From Novosphingobium sp. (GTDB lineage: Bacteria > Pseudomonadota > Alphaproteobacteria > Sphingomonadales > Sphingomonadaceae): a DNA stretch of 64,000 bases. The stretch is from NCBI GenBank assembly GCA_024236215.1, contig JACKKX010000001.1:609501-673500 (forward strand). The letters run 5' to 3'. Shown piece by piece: positions 8,416-17,371 of the stretch. A program made the position numbers and the translations under genes. How positions within the stretch are numbered: the stretch's first letter is position 1; each line of letters opens with the position of its first letter. The notes under the pieces are model-generated. The model ran no database searches. It worked only from the letters and a program-made list of their open reading frames with translations, and was not told the DNA's origin.

Positions 8416-9924
8416 TTACTCATACGGCTCGCTAGAATAGTCACCGTCGGCCAGATCGCTGAAGCGGGTGATGCGCGATTCGAAGCGCAGGCGAACCTTG
8501 CCGGTGGCGCCGTGGCGCTGCTTGGCGATGATCAGTTCGGCAAGGCCGTGGACCCGCTCCATCTCCTCGGCCCACTTGGCATGGGCATCGTGGGTCTTGG
8601 CATCGTCGCCGTCGTGGGGCTGCTTGGGCTCCTTGGCGGCGACGTAATAGTCCTCGCGGAACACGAACCAGACCATATCGGCATCCTGCTCGATCGAGCC
8701 GGATTCACGCAGGTCCGACAGCATCGGCCGCTTGTCGTCGCGGCTTTCGACCGCGCGGCTGAGCTGAGAGAGCGCGATCACCGGGACCGAGAGCTCCTTG
8801 GCCAGGGTCTTGAGACCGCGGCTGATCTCGGAGATTTCGTTGACCCGATTGTCGTTGGCGCGGCTGGTTCCCTGGAGCAGCTGGAGATAGTCGACGATTA
8901 CCAGTCCGATGTCGTGGCGCCGCTTCATTCGCCGCGCCCGCGCGCGCAGCGCCGCGATCGACAGCGCAGGGGTATCGTCGATAATCAGCGGCAGTTCGGC
9001 AAGTCGCTGGCTGGCGTAGGACAGCTGCTGGAAATCCTCGCGGCTGAGCCGCCCCATGCGCAGCGCCTCCGAGCTGATCCCCGACTGTTCGGCGAGGATA
9101 CGGGTGGCAAGCTGGTCGGCGCTCATTTCCAGGCTGAAAAAGGCCACCGCCGCGCCAACAGTCTTTTCCGGAGCGATCCCGTCGGCCAGATCGCGGCGCA
9201 GGCGCTCGGCAGCGTTGAAGGCGATGTTGGTGGCAAGCGAGGTCTTGCCCATGCCCGGGCGCCCGGCGAGGATGATAAGATCGCTGTCATGCAGCCCGCC
9301 AACCTTCTCGTTCACCGAGGTCAGTCCGGTGGTCTTGCCCGAAATGTGGCCGCCCGAATTGAGCGCGCGCTCGATATTCTGGATCGCGACCCGGGTCGCC
9401 GCGCCGAATGTGTGGGCCTCGGAATTGTTTCCCGCTCCTTCGGCCACCGAATAGAGCGCGGCTTCCGCCTGTTCGATCTGCGCCAGCGGCGCGACGCTTT
9501 CCGAAGTGTCGAGTGCGCCGGTAACCAGATTTCGGCCAACCGAAACCAGTTCGCGCAGCAGCGCCAGATCATAGATCTGCGCGGCCAGCTCGCGCGGGGC
9601 GAGTAATCCCTGACCGTCGGCAGTAAGCCGCGCCAGATAGGCCGCCCCGCCCAGCTCCTTGAGCGCCTCGTCAGCCTCAAAATAGGGCTTGAGCGTAACC
9701 GGTGTGACCACCGCCCCGCGATCGATCAGTTGCAGAACCCGGCCATAGATGCGCTGGTGCACCGGCTCGAAGAAGTGTTCGGGGCGCAGCGGGGTGGCCA
9801 TTTCCTCAACCACCCGGTTGTCGATCAGCACCGCGCCGATCAGCGCCGCTTCGGCCTCGACATTGGCGGGCAGAGAGCGCGTTGGCGTTTCGTCGGGACG
9901 GAGGATCAGGTCGGTTTCGGGCAT
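8416..9924 (-). CDS. dnaB: replicative DNA helicase DnaB
   Basis: Hexameric 5'-3' helicase that unwinds DNA at the replication fork. The 502-residue product has the N-terminal DnaB domain (about 18-130, starting PANVEAEAALIGAVL), a linker helix region, and the RecA-like C-terminal ATPase with Walker A GRPGMGKTS at 221-229, DYLQLL as Walker B, and the ending FRYDYY-like FREDYY. An insertion rich in Lys/His/Asp (about 455-475, EPKQPHDGDD) precedes the final conserved AKQRHGATG. Longer in-frame starts exist upstream, but the ATG at 9924 gives the standard N-terminus. Confidence 0.97.
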   Translation of the reverse strand: MPETDLILRPDETPTRSLPANVEAEAALIGAVLIDNRVVEEMATPLRPEHFFEPVHQRIYGRVLQLIDRGAVVTPVTLKPYFEADEALKELGGAAYLARLTADGQGLLAPRELAAQIYDLALLRELVSVGRNLVTGALDTSESVAPLAQIEQAEAALYSVAEGAGNNSEAHTFGAATRVAIQNIERALNSGGHISGKTTGLTSVNEKVGGLHDSDLIILAGRPGMGKTSLATNIAFNAAERLRRDLADGIAPEKTVGAAVAFFSLEMSADQLATRILAEQSGISSEALRMGRLSREDFQQLSYASQRLAELPLIIDDTPALSIAALRARARRMKRRHDIGLVIVDYLQLLQGTSRANDNRVNEISEISRGLKTLAKELSVPVIALSQLSRAVESRDDKRPMLSDLRESGSIEQDADMVWFVFREDYYVAAKEPKQPHDGDDAKTHDAHAKWAEEMERVHGLAELIIAKQRHGATGKVRLRFESRITRFSDLADGDYSSEPYE

Positions 9925-10059
9925 GGGTGCCCGTGATGCTCCGATGCCACTTGCCGCGCAAGCCGCCGCAAGCCCCGTGTGGCAAAATCGCCCTGTGGAT
10001 AGCGGGGACGATGCTTCCTCTTGCCCCGCAATTTCGCATCTGCGAAAAGCCCTGCCACC

Positions 10060-10542
10060 ATGGCAGACCCGCGGATCATCCACATCGATCTCGATGAGAC
10101 GACGATTCTGTGGCGCAATGCCGACATCGAGCAGGAACGGCGCATCGCCATCTTCGATCTGATCGAGGAAAACCTGTTCAAGCCGCTGCGCGCCTGGGAA
10201 GCGGGCTATCAGGGCCCCTATCGGCTGAGCCTTTCGGTTGACGATGGCCGCCTGATCCTTGGCGTATCGAGCGAGGAAGGCGCGGAACTCGAAACGCTGA
10301 TCCTGGGCCTCGGCCGGTTCCGCCGCCCGATCCGCGAATATTTCGCGATCTGCGATTCCTATTATCAGGCGATCCGCAAGGCCACCGCCGCCGAGATCGA
10401 GACGATCGACATGGCCCGGCGCGGGGTCCACAACGAGGCAGCCGAGATCCTGCTCGAACGGCTCGAAAGCAAGGTCGAAACCGACTTCGCCACCGCGCGG
10501 CGGCTCTTTACCCTGATCTGCGTGCTGCATATCAGGGGCTAG
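10060..10542 (+). CDS. UPF0262 family protein
   Basis: The 160-residue product has the family pattern DPRIIHIDLDE at the start, ERRIAIFDLIEEN, RPIREYFAICDSYYQAI and a C-terminal RRLFTLICVLHIRG. UPF0262 is an alphaproteobacterial family, usually found near hisD in other genomes, with no established activity. The ATG at 10060 follows an acceptable spacer and matches the usual N-terminus; an upstream TTG at 10021 would add unrelated residues. It is divergent from dnaB. Confidence 0.9.
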   Translation: MADPRIIHIDLDETTILWRNADIEQERRIAIFDLIEENLFKPLRAWEAGYQGPYRLSLSVDDGRLILGVSSEEGAELETLILGLGRFRRPIREYFAICDSYYQAIRKATAAEIETIDMARRGVHNEAAEILLERLESKVETDFATARRLFTLICVLHIRG

Positions 10543-10567
10543 GAAAGAAGGGGTTCGCACATCCATC

Positions 10568-11266
10568 ATGGCACGCAAGCGATCCGGACGCTGGCGGCTG
10601 CGCCTGCTGGGCGCCGTGGTTCTGCTGGCGCTGCTGGGCGGCGGCTGGGCCTGGTGGGATATGGCGCATTGGCGCCCCTCTCGCGGTGCCTTCCCCTTGC
10701 AGGGGGTTGAGATCGGGGCCGAGGACGGCACGGTTGACTGGAAGGCGCTGAAAGCGATCGGGGCCGATTTCGCCTATGTCGATGCTTCGGCCAGCGCCTT
10801 TGCCCGCGATCCCGCATTCGTGAAGAACCTTGAAGAGGCGCGCGCCGCGGGGCTCCAGACAGGGGCGCTGCACCGCTACGATCCATGCCAGCCGGCCGAA
10901 AGCCAGGCCGCCAATTTCGTCACCGTGGTGCCGCGCGACCGCGCGCTGCTGCCCCCTGCGGTGGAGCTTGACCTGTTGGCCGACGATTGCCCGGTCAAGG
11001 TCGGCGACGCGGCGGTGGAAAGCGAGCTGATGACCTTCCTCAACCAGATCGAGACCCACACCGGCAAGGCCACCGTGCTCAAGCTGTCTAAGCGCTTCGA
11101 GGCGCGCTATCACATCGCCGCGGCGATCGATCGCAACCTGTGGCTTGAACGCGATCGCTTCCAGCCCGAATATGCCGGGCGGCCATGGATGCTGTGGACG
11201 GCGAATCACGCGCTGGCCAATCAGGCCGACAGGGGATCCGTGCGATGGGTGGTGGTGCAACCGTGA
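10568..11266 (+). CDS. GH25-type lysozyme-like protein
   Basis: The 232-residue product has an N-terminal membrane anchor or signal (about 11-30) and a glycoside hydrolase family 25 barrel: GVEIG..DGTVDW at 46-58, GADFAYVDAS at 65-74, FVKNLEEARAAGLQTGALHRY at 84-104, and QAANFV at 113-118. The family cleaves peptidoglycan. The acidic pair after the third strand, usually D-x-E, reads E133-L-D135, and the first-strand Asp is Glu48, so catalysis may be altered. Its stop codon lies within the 5' region of cdd. Confidence 0.8.
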   Translation: MARKRSGRWRLRLLGAVVLLALLGGGWAWWDMAHWRPSRGAFPLQGVEIGAEDGTVDWKALKAIGADFAYVDASASAFARDPAFVKNLEEARAAGLQTGALHRYDPCQPAESQAANFVTVVPRDRALLPPAVELDLLADDCPVKVGDAAVESELMTFLNQIETHTGKATVLKLSKRFEARYHIAAAIDRNLWLERDRFQPEYAGRPWMLWTANHALANQADRGSVRWVVVQP

Positions 11267-11685
11267 ATGTCGATCGAGACGCGCTGATCCGCGCCGCGCG
11301 CGAAGCCGCCAGCCATGCCTATGCGCCCTATTCGCGCTTTCACGTCGGCGCGGCGCTGGCCTTTGCCGATGGTTCGGTAGTGACCGGCGCCAATGTCGAG
11401 AATGCCAGCTATGGTCTGGCACTGTGCGCCGAAACCAGCGCGGTCGCCAAGGCGATGAACCTGGGTGCGCGCGGTGGATTGCTAGGGGTGGCGGTGATCG
11501 GGGGCATGAATGGCGAGCCGGGCCCGGTGGTCACCCCCTGCGGGCGATGCCGTCAGGTACTCAATGAGCTTGCCCAACTGGGCGGCACCGATCCGCTGAT
11601 CTGGTGCCTGGGCGCCGACGAAGTGCTGGAACTGCGCCTGTCAGACCTGTTGCCCCACGCCTTCGGCCCGGCCAACCTTTCCTAG
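11245..11685 (+). CDS. cdd: cytidine deaminase
   Basis: Deaminates cytidine and deoxycytidine to the uridine forms in pyrimidine salvage. It is the short tetrameric type (about 140-146 residues). The zinc site is visible as CAET in ALCAETSA and PCGRCRQ; the N-terminus has [14 protein letters not shown] and the substrate motif [12 protein letters not shown] use the ATG at 11245 because AGGGG sits 9 bases before it. A GTG at 11263, in a GTGA overlap with the preceding stop, is an alternative and gives a family-typical length. Confidence 0.93.
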   Translation: MGGGATVNVDRDALIRAAREAASHAYAPYSRFHVGAALAFADGSVVTGANVENASYGLALCAETSAVAKAMNLGARGGLLGVAVIGGMNGEPGPVVTPCGRCRQVLNELAQLGGTDPLIWCLGADEVLELRLSDLLPHAFGPANLS

Positions 11686-12818
11686 CTCTCAAGCCACTCC
11701 AGCAAGGCACCCAGGCAATCGCGGCCCATCTGGGCCGAGCGCTCCCCGCTCCACCCCTGCGCGGCGCAGGGCAGATCGATATTGTCCTTGAAGGGCATCT
11801 CGAGCGTCATGGTCACCGCGCCGAAGCGTTCGGCGAGCTGGTTGGTGGCCATGGTCATGTTGGCCTTGCCTGGCGATGCAACTGCATAGCCCAGCCGGGT
11901 CTGGAAATCGGGTGTGCGGCGCTGGAGGATCGCGGCGTAGCGATCGAACCCGGCCTGGCGCGCTTCGCTCCAGCTGGGGATGCCTTCATAACCTGCCAGG
12001 AACACCGCCGGGATCGCCTCGTCGCCGTGCACGTCCATCACGAATTCGGCGCCGTTGGCGTCCATCGCACTGCGGATCGCCAGCACTTCGGGGCTACGCT
12101 CTGCCGTGGGGCTTTCCCATTCGCGGTTGAGGTTGGCACCGGCGGCGTTGGTGCGCAGGTGGCCGCGCACCGATCCATCGGGGTTGGCATTGGGGACCAC
12201 ATGGAAGCGGCACAGCCGGCGCAGCTTGCGCGCAACCGGATCGGCCGGATCGGTCAGGCGATCGAGCGCACCTTCCATCCACCATTCAGCCATCGATTCG
12301 CCGGGATGCTGGCGCGCCATCAGCCAGACCTGGCGGGGGCCTTCGCCCATTTCGAGGCAATCGATGCTGCGCCCATCCAGGCTGTGGCCCAGCACCCGGT
12401 GCTCGACCCCGTCGGCCAGCGCGGTCTGGGCGACCAGATCCTGATGCCGTTCCCAGCTGAAGGGCGTAAAATAGGCGAACCAGGCGAGATCTCCCTGCGG
12501 ACGGTAGCGAATGGTCAGCGTGCCGCCGTCCTCATGCGTGTCGAAGGCGGTCTCGGCCCGGCCCCAGTATTCGCGATCTTCGCTGACCACGGCGCGGTAG
12601 TCGGTCCAGCCGTCGGGATAGGCCGAGGCGTTGAGGCCGGTGATTTTCAGTTCAAGTTCGCGCCCGCGGGCACCGGCAACACGGAAATGGAACCATTGGT
12701 AGAAATCCGAAAGATTGTCCTTGCGGATTGCCAGCCTGGCGCAGGTTCCATCGATGGCGAGCACTTCGATATTGCCGCTGTCAAAAGCGGCATCGATCAT
12801 AATGGGGAGTGAGGTCAT
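11682..12818 (-). CDS. M14-family cytosolic-type carboxypeptidase
   Basis: Zinc carboxypeptidase of the M14 clan, similar in layout to bacterial cytosolic carboxypeptidases. The 378-residue protein has an N-terminal beta-rich domain (about 1-125, including [22 protein letters not shown]) and a peptidase domain with the zinc motif HPGES (HxxE), NANPDG, the substrate-binding motif NLNREWE, the third zinc ligand in MDVHGDE, and a C-terminal catalytic Glu in MTLEMPF. No signal peptide is seen. Its start forms a 4-bp ATGA overlap with the stop of the upstream DUF4136 gene, so the two are co-translated. Confidence 0.9.
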   Translation of the reverse strand: MTSLPIMIDAAFDSGNIEVLAIDGTCARLAIRKDNLSDFYQWFHFRVAGARGRELELKITGLNASAYPDGWTDYRAVVSEDREYWGRAETAFDTHEDGGTLTIRYRPQGDLAWFAYFTPFSWERHQDLVAQTALADGVEHRVLGHSLDGRSIDCLEMGEGPRQVWLMARQHPGESMAEWWMEGALDRLTDPADPVARKLRRLCRFHVVPNANPDGSVRGHLRTNAAGANLNREWESPTAERSPEVLAIRSAMDANGAEFVMDVHGDEAIPAVFLAGYEGIPSWSEARQAGFDRYAAILQRRTPDFQTRLGYAVASPGKANMTMATNQLAERFGAVTMTLEMPFKDNIDLPCAAQGWSGERSAQMGRDCLGALLEWLES

Positions 12819-13408
12819 CTCACCTCGATAGTCTCACCCGACTGTCCGGGGAAGTCCTTGAACAGCGCCTCGGCCATTTTTGGCGCCGCCAGCGCCGTTT
12901 CCGCGAGCGGCGAGGACGAGCGGACCGCAAAGCTCGCCCGCCCTTCCCACAGCGCGGTATCGCTCGCTCGGTCGCGGATTACCACCGCAAGGTCGGACTG
13001 GACCTGCGCTGCGGGCCTGGGCGAAAGGTTGATCCCGATCCCCAGTCCGACCCCCGAACCATAGCTGCCGGTCGATCCGCCCAGTCCGACACCAACGCTC
13101 GATCCGGAACGTTCCGGCTGGAAAGTACCGCGCGAGAACCGCAGCTGCGCGACCTGCGCGCCTTGCCCCGGCGCGGCCTCGCTATAGCCGAGCAAGACCA
13201 GCTGACGCATCACCGCGACCTGATAGGTTTTCCATTCAAGCGAGGAACCATCGCTGCCCGCCGCCGGTTCGACCGAGATCGTGCCCTTGCCCAGCGCCGC
13301 AGTATCGGGAACGTGAAAGCGCGTAACCTCGACCGGGCCGACAGGCGCGACGCAGCCAGATAGCGCGACCAGGCCCAGCGCGGCAGCGGCCCAATTCAGA
13401 CGTTTCAT
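12815..13408 (-). CDS. DUF4136 family lipoprotein
   Basis: The 197-residue product has a lipoprotein signal (LVALSGC, Cys at about residue 19) and a DUF4136 domain: [28 protein letters not shown], a Gly/Ser-rich loop, [17 protein letters not shown], and the C-terminal [12 protein letters not shown]. It is homologous to the next gene upstream and to the partial gene at the window start. The domain is of unknown function; members are envelope proteins. It overlaps the peptidase gene by 4 bp. Confidence 0.85.
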   Translation of the reverse strand: MKRLNWAAAALGLVALSGCVAPVGPVEVTRFHVPDTAALGKGTISVEPAAGSDGSSLEWKTYQVAVMRQLVLLGYSEAAPGQGAQVAQLRFSRGTFQPERSGSSVGVGLGGSTGSYGSGVGLGIGINLSPRPAAQVQSDLAVVIRDRASDTALWEGRASFAVRSSSPLAETALAAPKMAEALFKDFPGQSGETIEVR

Positions 13409-13464
13409 CGGCGGCGACCTCCTTACCGGTCCATCTTGGCGGTTCGGCGCCGCATTGCAAGCGC

Positions 13465-14175
13465 CTAGCGGCGCTGACTTTCTTCTCCGGTCCGCCCGGG
13501 GAATCCATCGAACAGGGCCTGGGCGAGGCGAGCCGCGACCTGTTGATCGCCCCACCGCTCATCGCCATCGCGGGTAACGATCTGCGCGCGGCCCTCCCAC
13601 AGCACCTTGCCGCTGGCGCGATCGCGCACACGGGCTTCAAGCCGGGTGGATATCAGGGCCTTGTCGGGCTTGGTCAGATCGACCAGCACCGCCATACCCA
13701 TCATCGATCCGCGATTGGATACACCCATGGTCATTTCGCCGCTCACCGGTTTGTGCGGCGGTTCGGCCGGTTGCACCTCGTCGGTCGAGAACCGCAGTTC
13801 CACCACCTGCCCGCCCGCCGGGTCGCTGGTAGCGACATCGTATCCTGCTTTGGCCAGCTGATCGACCACGGCTGCCTCGTAAGTCTTGAGGCGACGCTCA
13901 TCGGGAACGAAACTGTCGGTTGATGAGGGCGCGGCAACAACCTCCACGACGCCGTGGCCCAGCTCGGCCCCGGCATCGTCGGCCCGAAAGAGGCTTACCT
14001 CGATCCGGCCGATCCGGGCCTCGGCGGACGCGTGTCGGCCCGCCATCCGGTGCAGATCGGGACCCGCACCCCAACCGCCACCCCACCCAGGCGCGGGCTG
14101 CGCCGCGAGCGGTACTCCCAACCCGGCCATGAGCGCACAGGCAAGCAGATGGCTCGCGGCGGGGTGACGGGGCAT
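13465..14175 (-). CDS. secreted DUF4136 family protein
   Basis: The 236-residue product has a signal peptide (hydrophobic stretch ending VPLAAQ) and the same core as its neighbour: RLKTYEAAVVDQLAKAGYD, VVELRFSTDEV, VRDRASGKVLWEGRA, ALFDGFPGRTGEE. It lacks the lipobox Cys of the downstream paralogue, so the two are probably a diverged tandem pair. The 56-bp gap to the next gene and the shared strand suggest one operon. Function unknown. Confidence 0.8.
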   Translation of the reverse strand: MPRHPAASHLLACALMAGLGVPLAAQPAPGWGGGWGAGPDLHRMAGRHASAEARIGRIEVSLFRADDAGAELGHGVVEVVAAPSSTDSFVPDERRLKTYEAAVVDQLAKAGYDVATSDPAGGQVVELRFSTDEVQPAEPPHKPVSGEMTMGVSNRGSMMGMAVLVDLTKPDKALISTRLEARVRDRASGKVLWEGRAQIVTRDGDERWGDQQVAARLAQALFDGFPGRTGEESQRR

Positions 14176-14285
14176 GGCGCGACTCCGGATGGTTCGATGA
14201 CATTTTCACCGCGCTATCGCGCGCGCAATTGCCGGGGCATGAACGGACCGAACATTCACGGCGTTAACCACTTTGTCTTCGAAGC

Positions 14286-15314
14286 ATGCTAGCGCAAATG
14301 GCTGTGATGACCCAGAAACTCCCCGTGCTGGTAACCGGCGGCGCCGGCTATATCGGCAGCCATGCCGTGCTTGCCCTGGCCGATGCCGGATGGCCCGTCG
14401 CCGTGATCGACAACCTCGTCACCGGCTTCCGCTGGGCGGTGCCCGAGGGCGTCCCGTTCTACGAAGGCGATATCGCGGACGAGGCGCTGCTGGCGCGAAT
14501 CTTCACCGAGCAGGGAACGCGCGCGGTGATGCATTTCGCCGGTTCGGTCGTGGTGCCCGAATCGGTCAGCGACCCGCTCAAATACTATCACAACAACACC
14601 GCCAAGACTCGCGCACTGATCGCTGCGGCGGTGCGCGCCGGGGTGCCGCATTTCATCTTCAGCTCGACCGCTGCGACCTATGGCATTCCCGAAATCTCGC
14701 CGGTGCGCGAAGATACGCCTCAGCGGCCGATCAATCCCTATGGCATGTCCAAGCTGATGAGCGAGTTCATGCTGCGCGATACAGCTGCGGCCCACCCGAT
14801 CAACTTCTGCGCACTGCGCTATTTCAATGTCGCCGGGGCCGATCCGCGTGCGCGCACCGGGCAATCGACCGCCGGGGCCACCCACTTGATCAAGGTTGCG
14901 GTCGAGGCGGCGCTGGGCAAGCGCGAGCGGGTCGACGTGTTCGGGACCGATTTCGATACGCCCGATGGAACCGGGGTGCGCGACTATATCCATGTCAGCG
15001 ATCTGGCCGATGCTCACCTGCTGGCACTCGAACAGCTGATCGCCGCGCCAGGCGAATCGCTGACCATGAACTGCGGCTATGGCCGGGGCTATTCGGTGCT
15101 CGAAGTGCTCGACGCGGTTGACCGGGTTACCAATCGCACGATCGTGCGGATGCTGGGCCCGCGCCGCGCCGGGGATCCCGATTCGCTGATATCCGACAAT
15201 GCCCGGATCAAGGCGACCCTGCCCTGGGTGCCGAAATTCGCCGATCTCGACACGATCGTGAACCATGCGCTGGCCTGGGAGCGCAAACTCTCCGAAATCC
15301 GGGGTAACGGTTGA
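14286..15314 (+). CDS. galE: UDP-glucose 4-epimerase
   Basis: Interconverts UDP-glucose and UDP-galactose using tightly bound NAD, feeding polysaccharide synthesis. The 342-residue extended SDR shows the NAD motif GGAGYIGSH at 18-26, catalytic Ser/Thr in FSSTAATYG, the YxxxK pair Tyr152/Lys156 (YGMSK), [10 protein letters not shown], and [15 protein letters not shown]. Three in-frame ATGs (14286, 14298, 14307) precede the Rossmann fold and none has a clear Shine-Dalgarno sequence; the first is given. Confidence 0.93.
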   Translation: MLAQMAVMTQKLPVLVTGGAGYIGSHAVLALADAGWPVAVIDNLVTGFRWAVPEGVPFYEGDIADEALLARIFTEQGTRAVMHFAGSVVVPESVSDPLKYYHNNTAKTRALIAAAVRAGVPHFIFSSTAATYGIPEISPVREDTPQRPINPYGMSKLMSEFMLRDTAAAHPINFCALRYFNVAGADPRARTGQSTAGATHLIKVAVEAALGKRERVDVFGTDFDTPDGTGVRDYIHVSDLADAHLLALEQLIAAPGESLTMNCGYGRGYSVLEVLDAVDRVTNRTIVRMLGPRRAGDPDSLISDNARIKATLPWVPKFADLDTIVNHALAWERKLSEIRGNG

Positions 15315-15339
15315 CTTTGTCCGCGCCCGCCCTTAACGG
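15311..15339 (+). promoter_or_regulatory. candidate promoter of rpmJ
   Basis: TTGACT at 15311-15316, a 17-base spacer, then TAACGG at 15334-15339, 43 bases before the rpmJ start. The same TTGACT-N17-TAACGG arrangement, followed by CGC in both, precedes rpmH at 19729-19757. The -35 hexamer overlaps the galE stop region. Inferred from sequence only. Confidence 0.5.
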
Positions 15340-15382
15340 CGCCACTTCAAATTCAAGCGGCCCTGCCCGCACGAGAGAAACC

Positions 15383-15508
15383 ATGAAGATTCGCAACAGC
15401 CTCAAGTCGCTCAAGGACCGCCACCGGGACAACCGCGTGATCCGCCGCCGTGGCCGGACCTATGTGATCAACAAGACCAACCGCCGCTTCAAGGCGCGCC
15501 AGGGCTAA
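15383..15508 (+). CDS. rpmJ: 50S ribosomal protein L36, type B
   Basis: A 41-residue, highly basic protein beginning [14 protein letters not shown] and containing [21 protein letters not shown]. It lacks the four zinc-binding residues of the type A protein, which marks the type B (YkgO-like) form usual in alphaproteobacteria. AGAGAAACC precedes the ATG. It stands alone, as is common for this gene. Confidence 0.95.
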   Translation: MKIRNSLKSLKDRHRDNRVIRRRGRTYVINKTNRRFKARQG

Positions 15509-15614
15509 GGCCCTGTGCAGGGCGGGATCGGCCTGGCCGTCCCGCGATCCGACGGCCCGCCTCCCGGCTTCGGGGTGCGGGCCGAAATCGTATGGATTGC
15601 AGGAGATTGCGGGG

Positions 15615-16241
15615 ATGAGCGCACCCCTCGAGGCGCCAGTCGAAGCGGTGGTATTCGATGTCGGCAAGGTGCTGATCCAATGGGACTTGCGCGAGATCTA
15701 TCGCGATCTGATCCCCGACCCGGCCGAGCGTGACTGGTTCGTGGCCCATGTCGTGACCCCGGAATGGCACTTCCAGCACGACGCGGGCCGCCCGCTGGCG
15801 GAGATCCTGCCCGAACGCATCGCGCTGTTTCCCGAACACGAGGCGCTGATCCGGCGCTATGCCAGCCATTTCAACGATTCGGTTCCCGGCCCCATCCCCG
15901 GCAGCATGGAGCTGGCCGAGGAACTGGCCGCGCGCGGGGTGCCGCTGTTCGGCATCACCAATTTCGGGGCCGAGTTCTGGCCGGATTTCCATCCGCGCTG
16001 GCCGGTGTTCCGACATTTTCGCGACGTGGTGGTTTCCGGGATCGAAAGGCTGAGCAAGCCCGATCCGGCGATCTACGCTCTAGCCGCGCGGCGCTTTGGC
16101 CATGATCCGTCGGCGATGCTGTTCATTGACGATAATGCCGCCAACGTCATTAGCGCTCGCGATTGCGGCTGGCAGGTACATCACTTTCGCGATGCCGCCG
16201 CACTGCGCACCGATCTCATCGCGCGCGGGCTCCTGGATTGA
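15615..16241 (+). CDS. HAD-superfamily hydrolase, class IA
   Basis: The 208-residue product has HAD motif I VVFDVGKVL, where the usual DxDG is DVGK as in YihX-like phosphatases. Motif II is GITNFG, motif III is SKPDPAIY, and motif IV is LFIDDNAANV. YihX-type enzymes dephosphorylate sugar phosphates such as glucose-1-phosphate; substrate assignment here is inference. AGGAGATT lies 7 bases before the ATG at 15615. The second Asp of DxD is absent, which in this subgroup is normal. Confidence 0.85.
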   Translation: MSAPLEAPVEAVVFDVGKVLIQWDLREIYRDLIPDPAERDWFVAHVVTPEWHFQHDAGRPLAEILPERIALFPEHEALIRRYASHFNDSVPGPIPGSMELAEELAARGVPLFGITNFGAEFWPDFHPRWPVFRHFRDVVVSGIERLSKPDPAIYALAARRFGHDPSAMLFIDDNAANVISARDCGWQVHHFRDAAALRTDLIARGLLD

Positions 16242-16251
16242 TCCAAAAAAA

Positions 16252-16275
16252 GACCCCCGTCGGGCGACGGGGGTC
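16252..16275 (-). terminator. rho-independent terminator of the CC_3452-type gene
   Basis: A perfect 9-bp stem (GACCCCCGT with ACGGGGGTC) and six-base loop. On the minus strand it is followed by a run of seven T residues, so it terminates the gene at 16315-16656. Confidence 0.85.
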
Positions 16276-16314
16276 ATGGAGGGGGCTGTTTGAGGAGTGC
16301 CTGGAACTTGCGCG

Positions 16315-16656
16315 TCAGGCGGCCGCGTTGCAGCGCTGAAGGTCTTCGGCGCTGAATTCGCCCTTGGGGGTGGCGAACTGGGAAACCTGGCCAAAAGTCT
16401 TGGCGACCTTGGTGCAGGTGTTGACCGGGCGGGCACCGTCGATGGCGCCGGCGCAGCTGTCGGCATTGCACTTCCACACCACGCCGTTGACCACCTTCGA
16501 AGCGGGCGCAGCAAGCGGCGCGGCAAGCTTGGCGGTGTAACCGGCGCTGGCGGCATGCGCCGGAGCCAGCGTCATCGAGAAGCCAGCGAAGGTGCCAGCG
16601 AAAGCGAGAGCGGCGGCGAGCAGGGTGCGCGGGAGGGTTTGCGAGACGATTTTCAT
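16315..16656 (-). CDS. CC_3452-type small secreted protein
   Basis: The 113-residue product has a long signal peptide (cleavage likely after APAHA, about residue 35). The mature part contains VVNGVVWKCNADSCAGA, then PVNTCTKVAKTFG and a C-terminal LQRCNAAA. The spaced Cys residues and the pattern W-x-C...C...C..L match the CC_3452-type family of alphaproteobacterial secreted proteins, function unknown. It is divergent from an HxlR regulator, with a 196-bp shared upstream region, and ends at a strong terminator. Confidence 0.8.
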   Translation of the reverse strand: MKIVSQTLPRTLLAAALAFAGTFAGFSMTLAPAHAASAGYTAKLAAPLAAPASKVVNGVVWKCNADSCAGAIDGARPVNTCTKVAKTFGQVSQFATPKGEFSAEDLQRCNAAA

Positions 16657-16737
16657 GGTATTTCCCCTAGTGTCTATTCTTGCACGCAGGGATCGGAGGG
16701 GTCCTGGGAGGGAAGGCTCGATTTGCGTTGCGAATAG

Positions 16738-16774
16738 CTATCTATTACGATAGGTATTAAGTTGCAACTGAAAA
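16738..16774. promoter_or_regulatory. candidate operator between divergent genes
   Basis: An inverted repeat CTATC-N6-GATAG (16738-16753) is followed by TTGCAACTGAAAA (16762-16774). The same 13-mer occurs just beside a palindrome upstream of the DUF1993 gene (39747-39759). It lies between the CC_3452-type gene and the HxlR gene and could be an HxlR binding site. Confidence 0.3.
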
Positions 16775-16852
16775 CTGTGCACTGCGGCAAAGATTTTTTT
16801 GTCACATGCCAAGCCGGATTGCGCTAGGCTTGTTTTGGGCAAGGGGATTGAG

Positions 16853-17368
16853 ATGGGTAAATTGCACGAACCGCTTGACGACAGCCAGAGCTGCGGCCTG
16901 CCCTCTGCGCTGGAAGTGATGGGCGAACGCTGGAGCTTCATGATCCTGCGCGCGGCATTCAACGGCCTGCATCACTTCGAGGAATTCCTCGGCGCGCTGG
17001 GGATCGCCCGCAACATCCTCTCCAATCGCCTTGCACGGCTGGTCGAACACGGGATCATGAAGCGCGAGCCGCTGCCCGATGATCGCCGCAAGATTGAATA
17101 CCGCCTGACCGAAAAGGGACTCGATCTGCTCCCCGCGATGCTCGCGCTGCGCCAGTGGGGCGAGAAATACGGGATGAACGTGCCCCCCAACCCGGTGCTG
17201 TGCGACGAACGCGACGGCCAGCCGATTGCCGCGATCGCGATTCGCGCCCACGATGGACGTGTGCTAGGTCCCAAGGAGCTGCAATGGCGCGACCGGGGCG
17301 ATATCGGCAGGTCCCATGTCAAGGATGGCGAACATGAAGTCCGGCCGCAGCTCAACATGCTGCGCTAA
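16853..17368 (+). CDS. HxlR-family winged-helix transcriptional regulator
   Basis: The 171-residue product has the HxlR pattern: CGLPSALEVMGERWSFMILR at the N-terminus, then FEEFLGALGIARNILSNRLARLVEHGIM, and the wing and third-helix region YRLTEKGLDLLPAMLALRQWGEKY. The Cys in SCGLPS is at the position of the redox or aldehyde-sensing Cys in some HxlR proteins. HxlR proteins usually repress adjacent or divergent genes; the divergent secreted-protein gene is the obvious candidate. AAGGGGATTGAG precedes the ATG at 16853. Confidence 0.92.
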   Translation: MGKLHEPLDDSQSCGLPSALEVMGERWSFMILRAAFNGLHHFEEFLGALGIARNILSNRLARLVEHGIMKREPLPDDRRKIEYRLTEKGLDLLPAMLALRQWGEKYGMNVPPNPVLCDERDGQPIAAIAIRAHDGRVLGPKELQWRDRGDIGRSHVKDGEHEVRPQLNMLR

Positions 17369-17371
17369 GCG

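Noticed and set aside
9925-10731. N-terminal extension of the dnaB frame upstream of 9924
   Set aside because: The added 269 residues are antisense to the UPF0262 and GH25-like genes and show no DnaB similarity.
11604-12812. Long plus-strand ORF opposite the M14 peptidase gene
   Set aside because: The minus strand has clear zinc-peptidase motifs; the plus-strand product has none.
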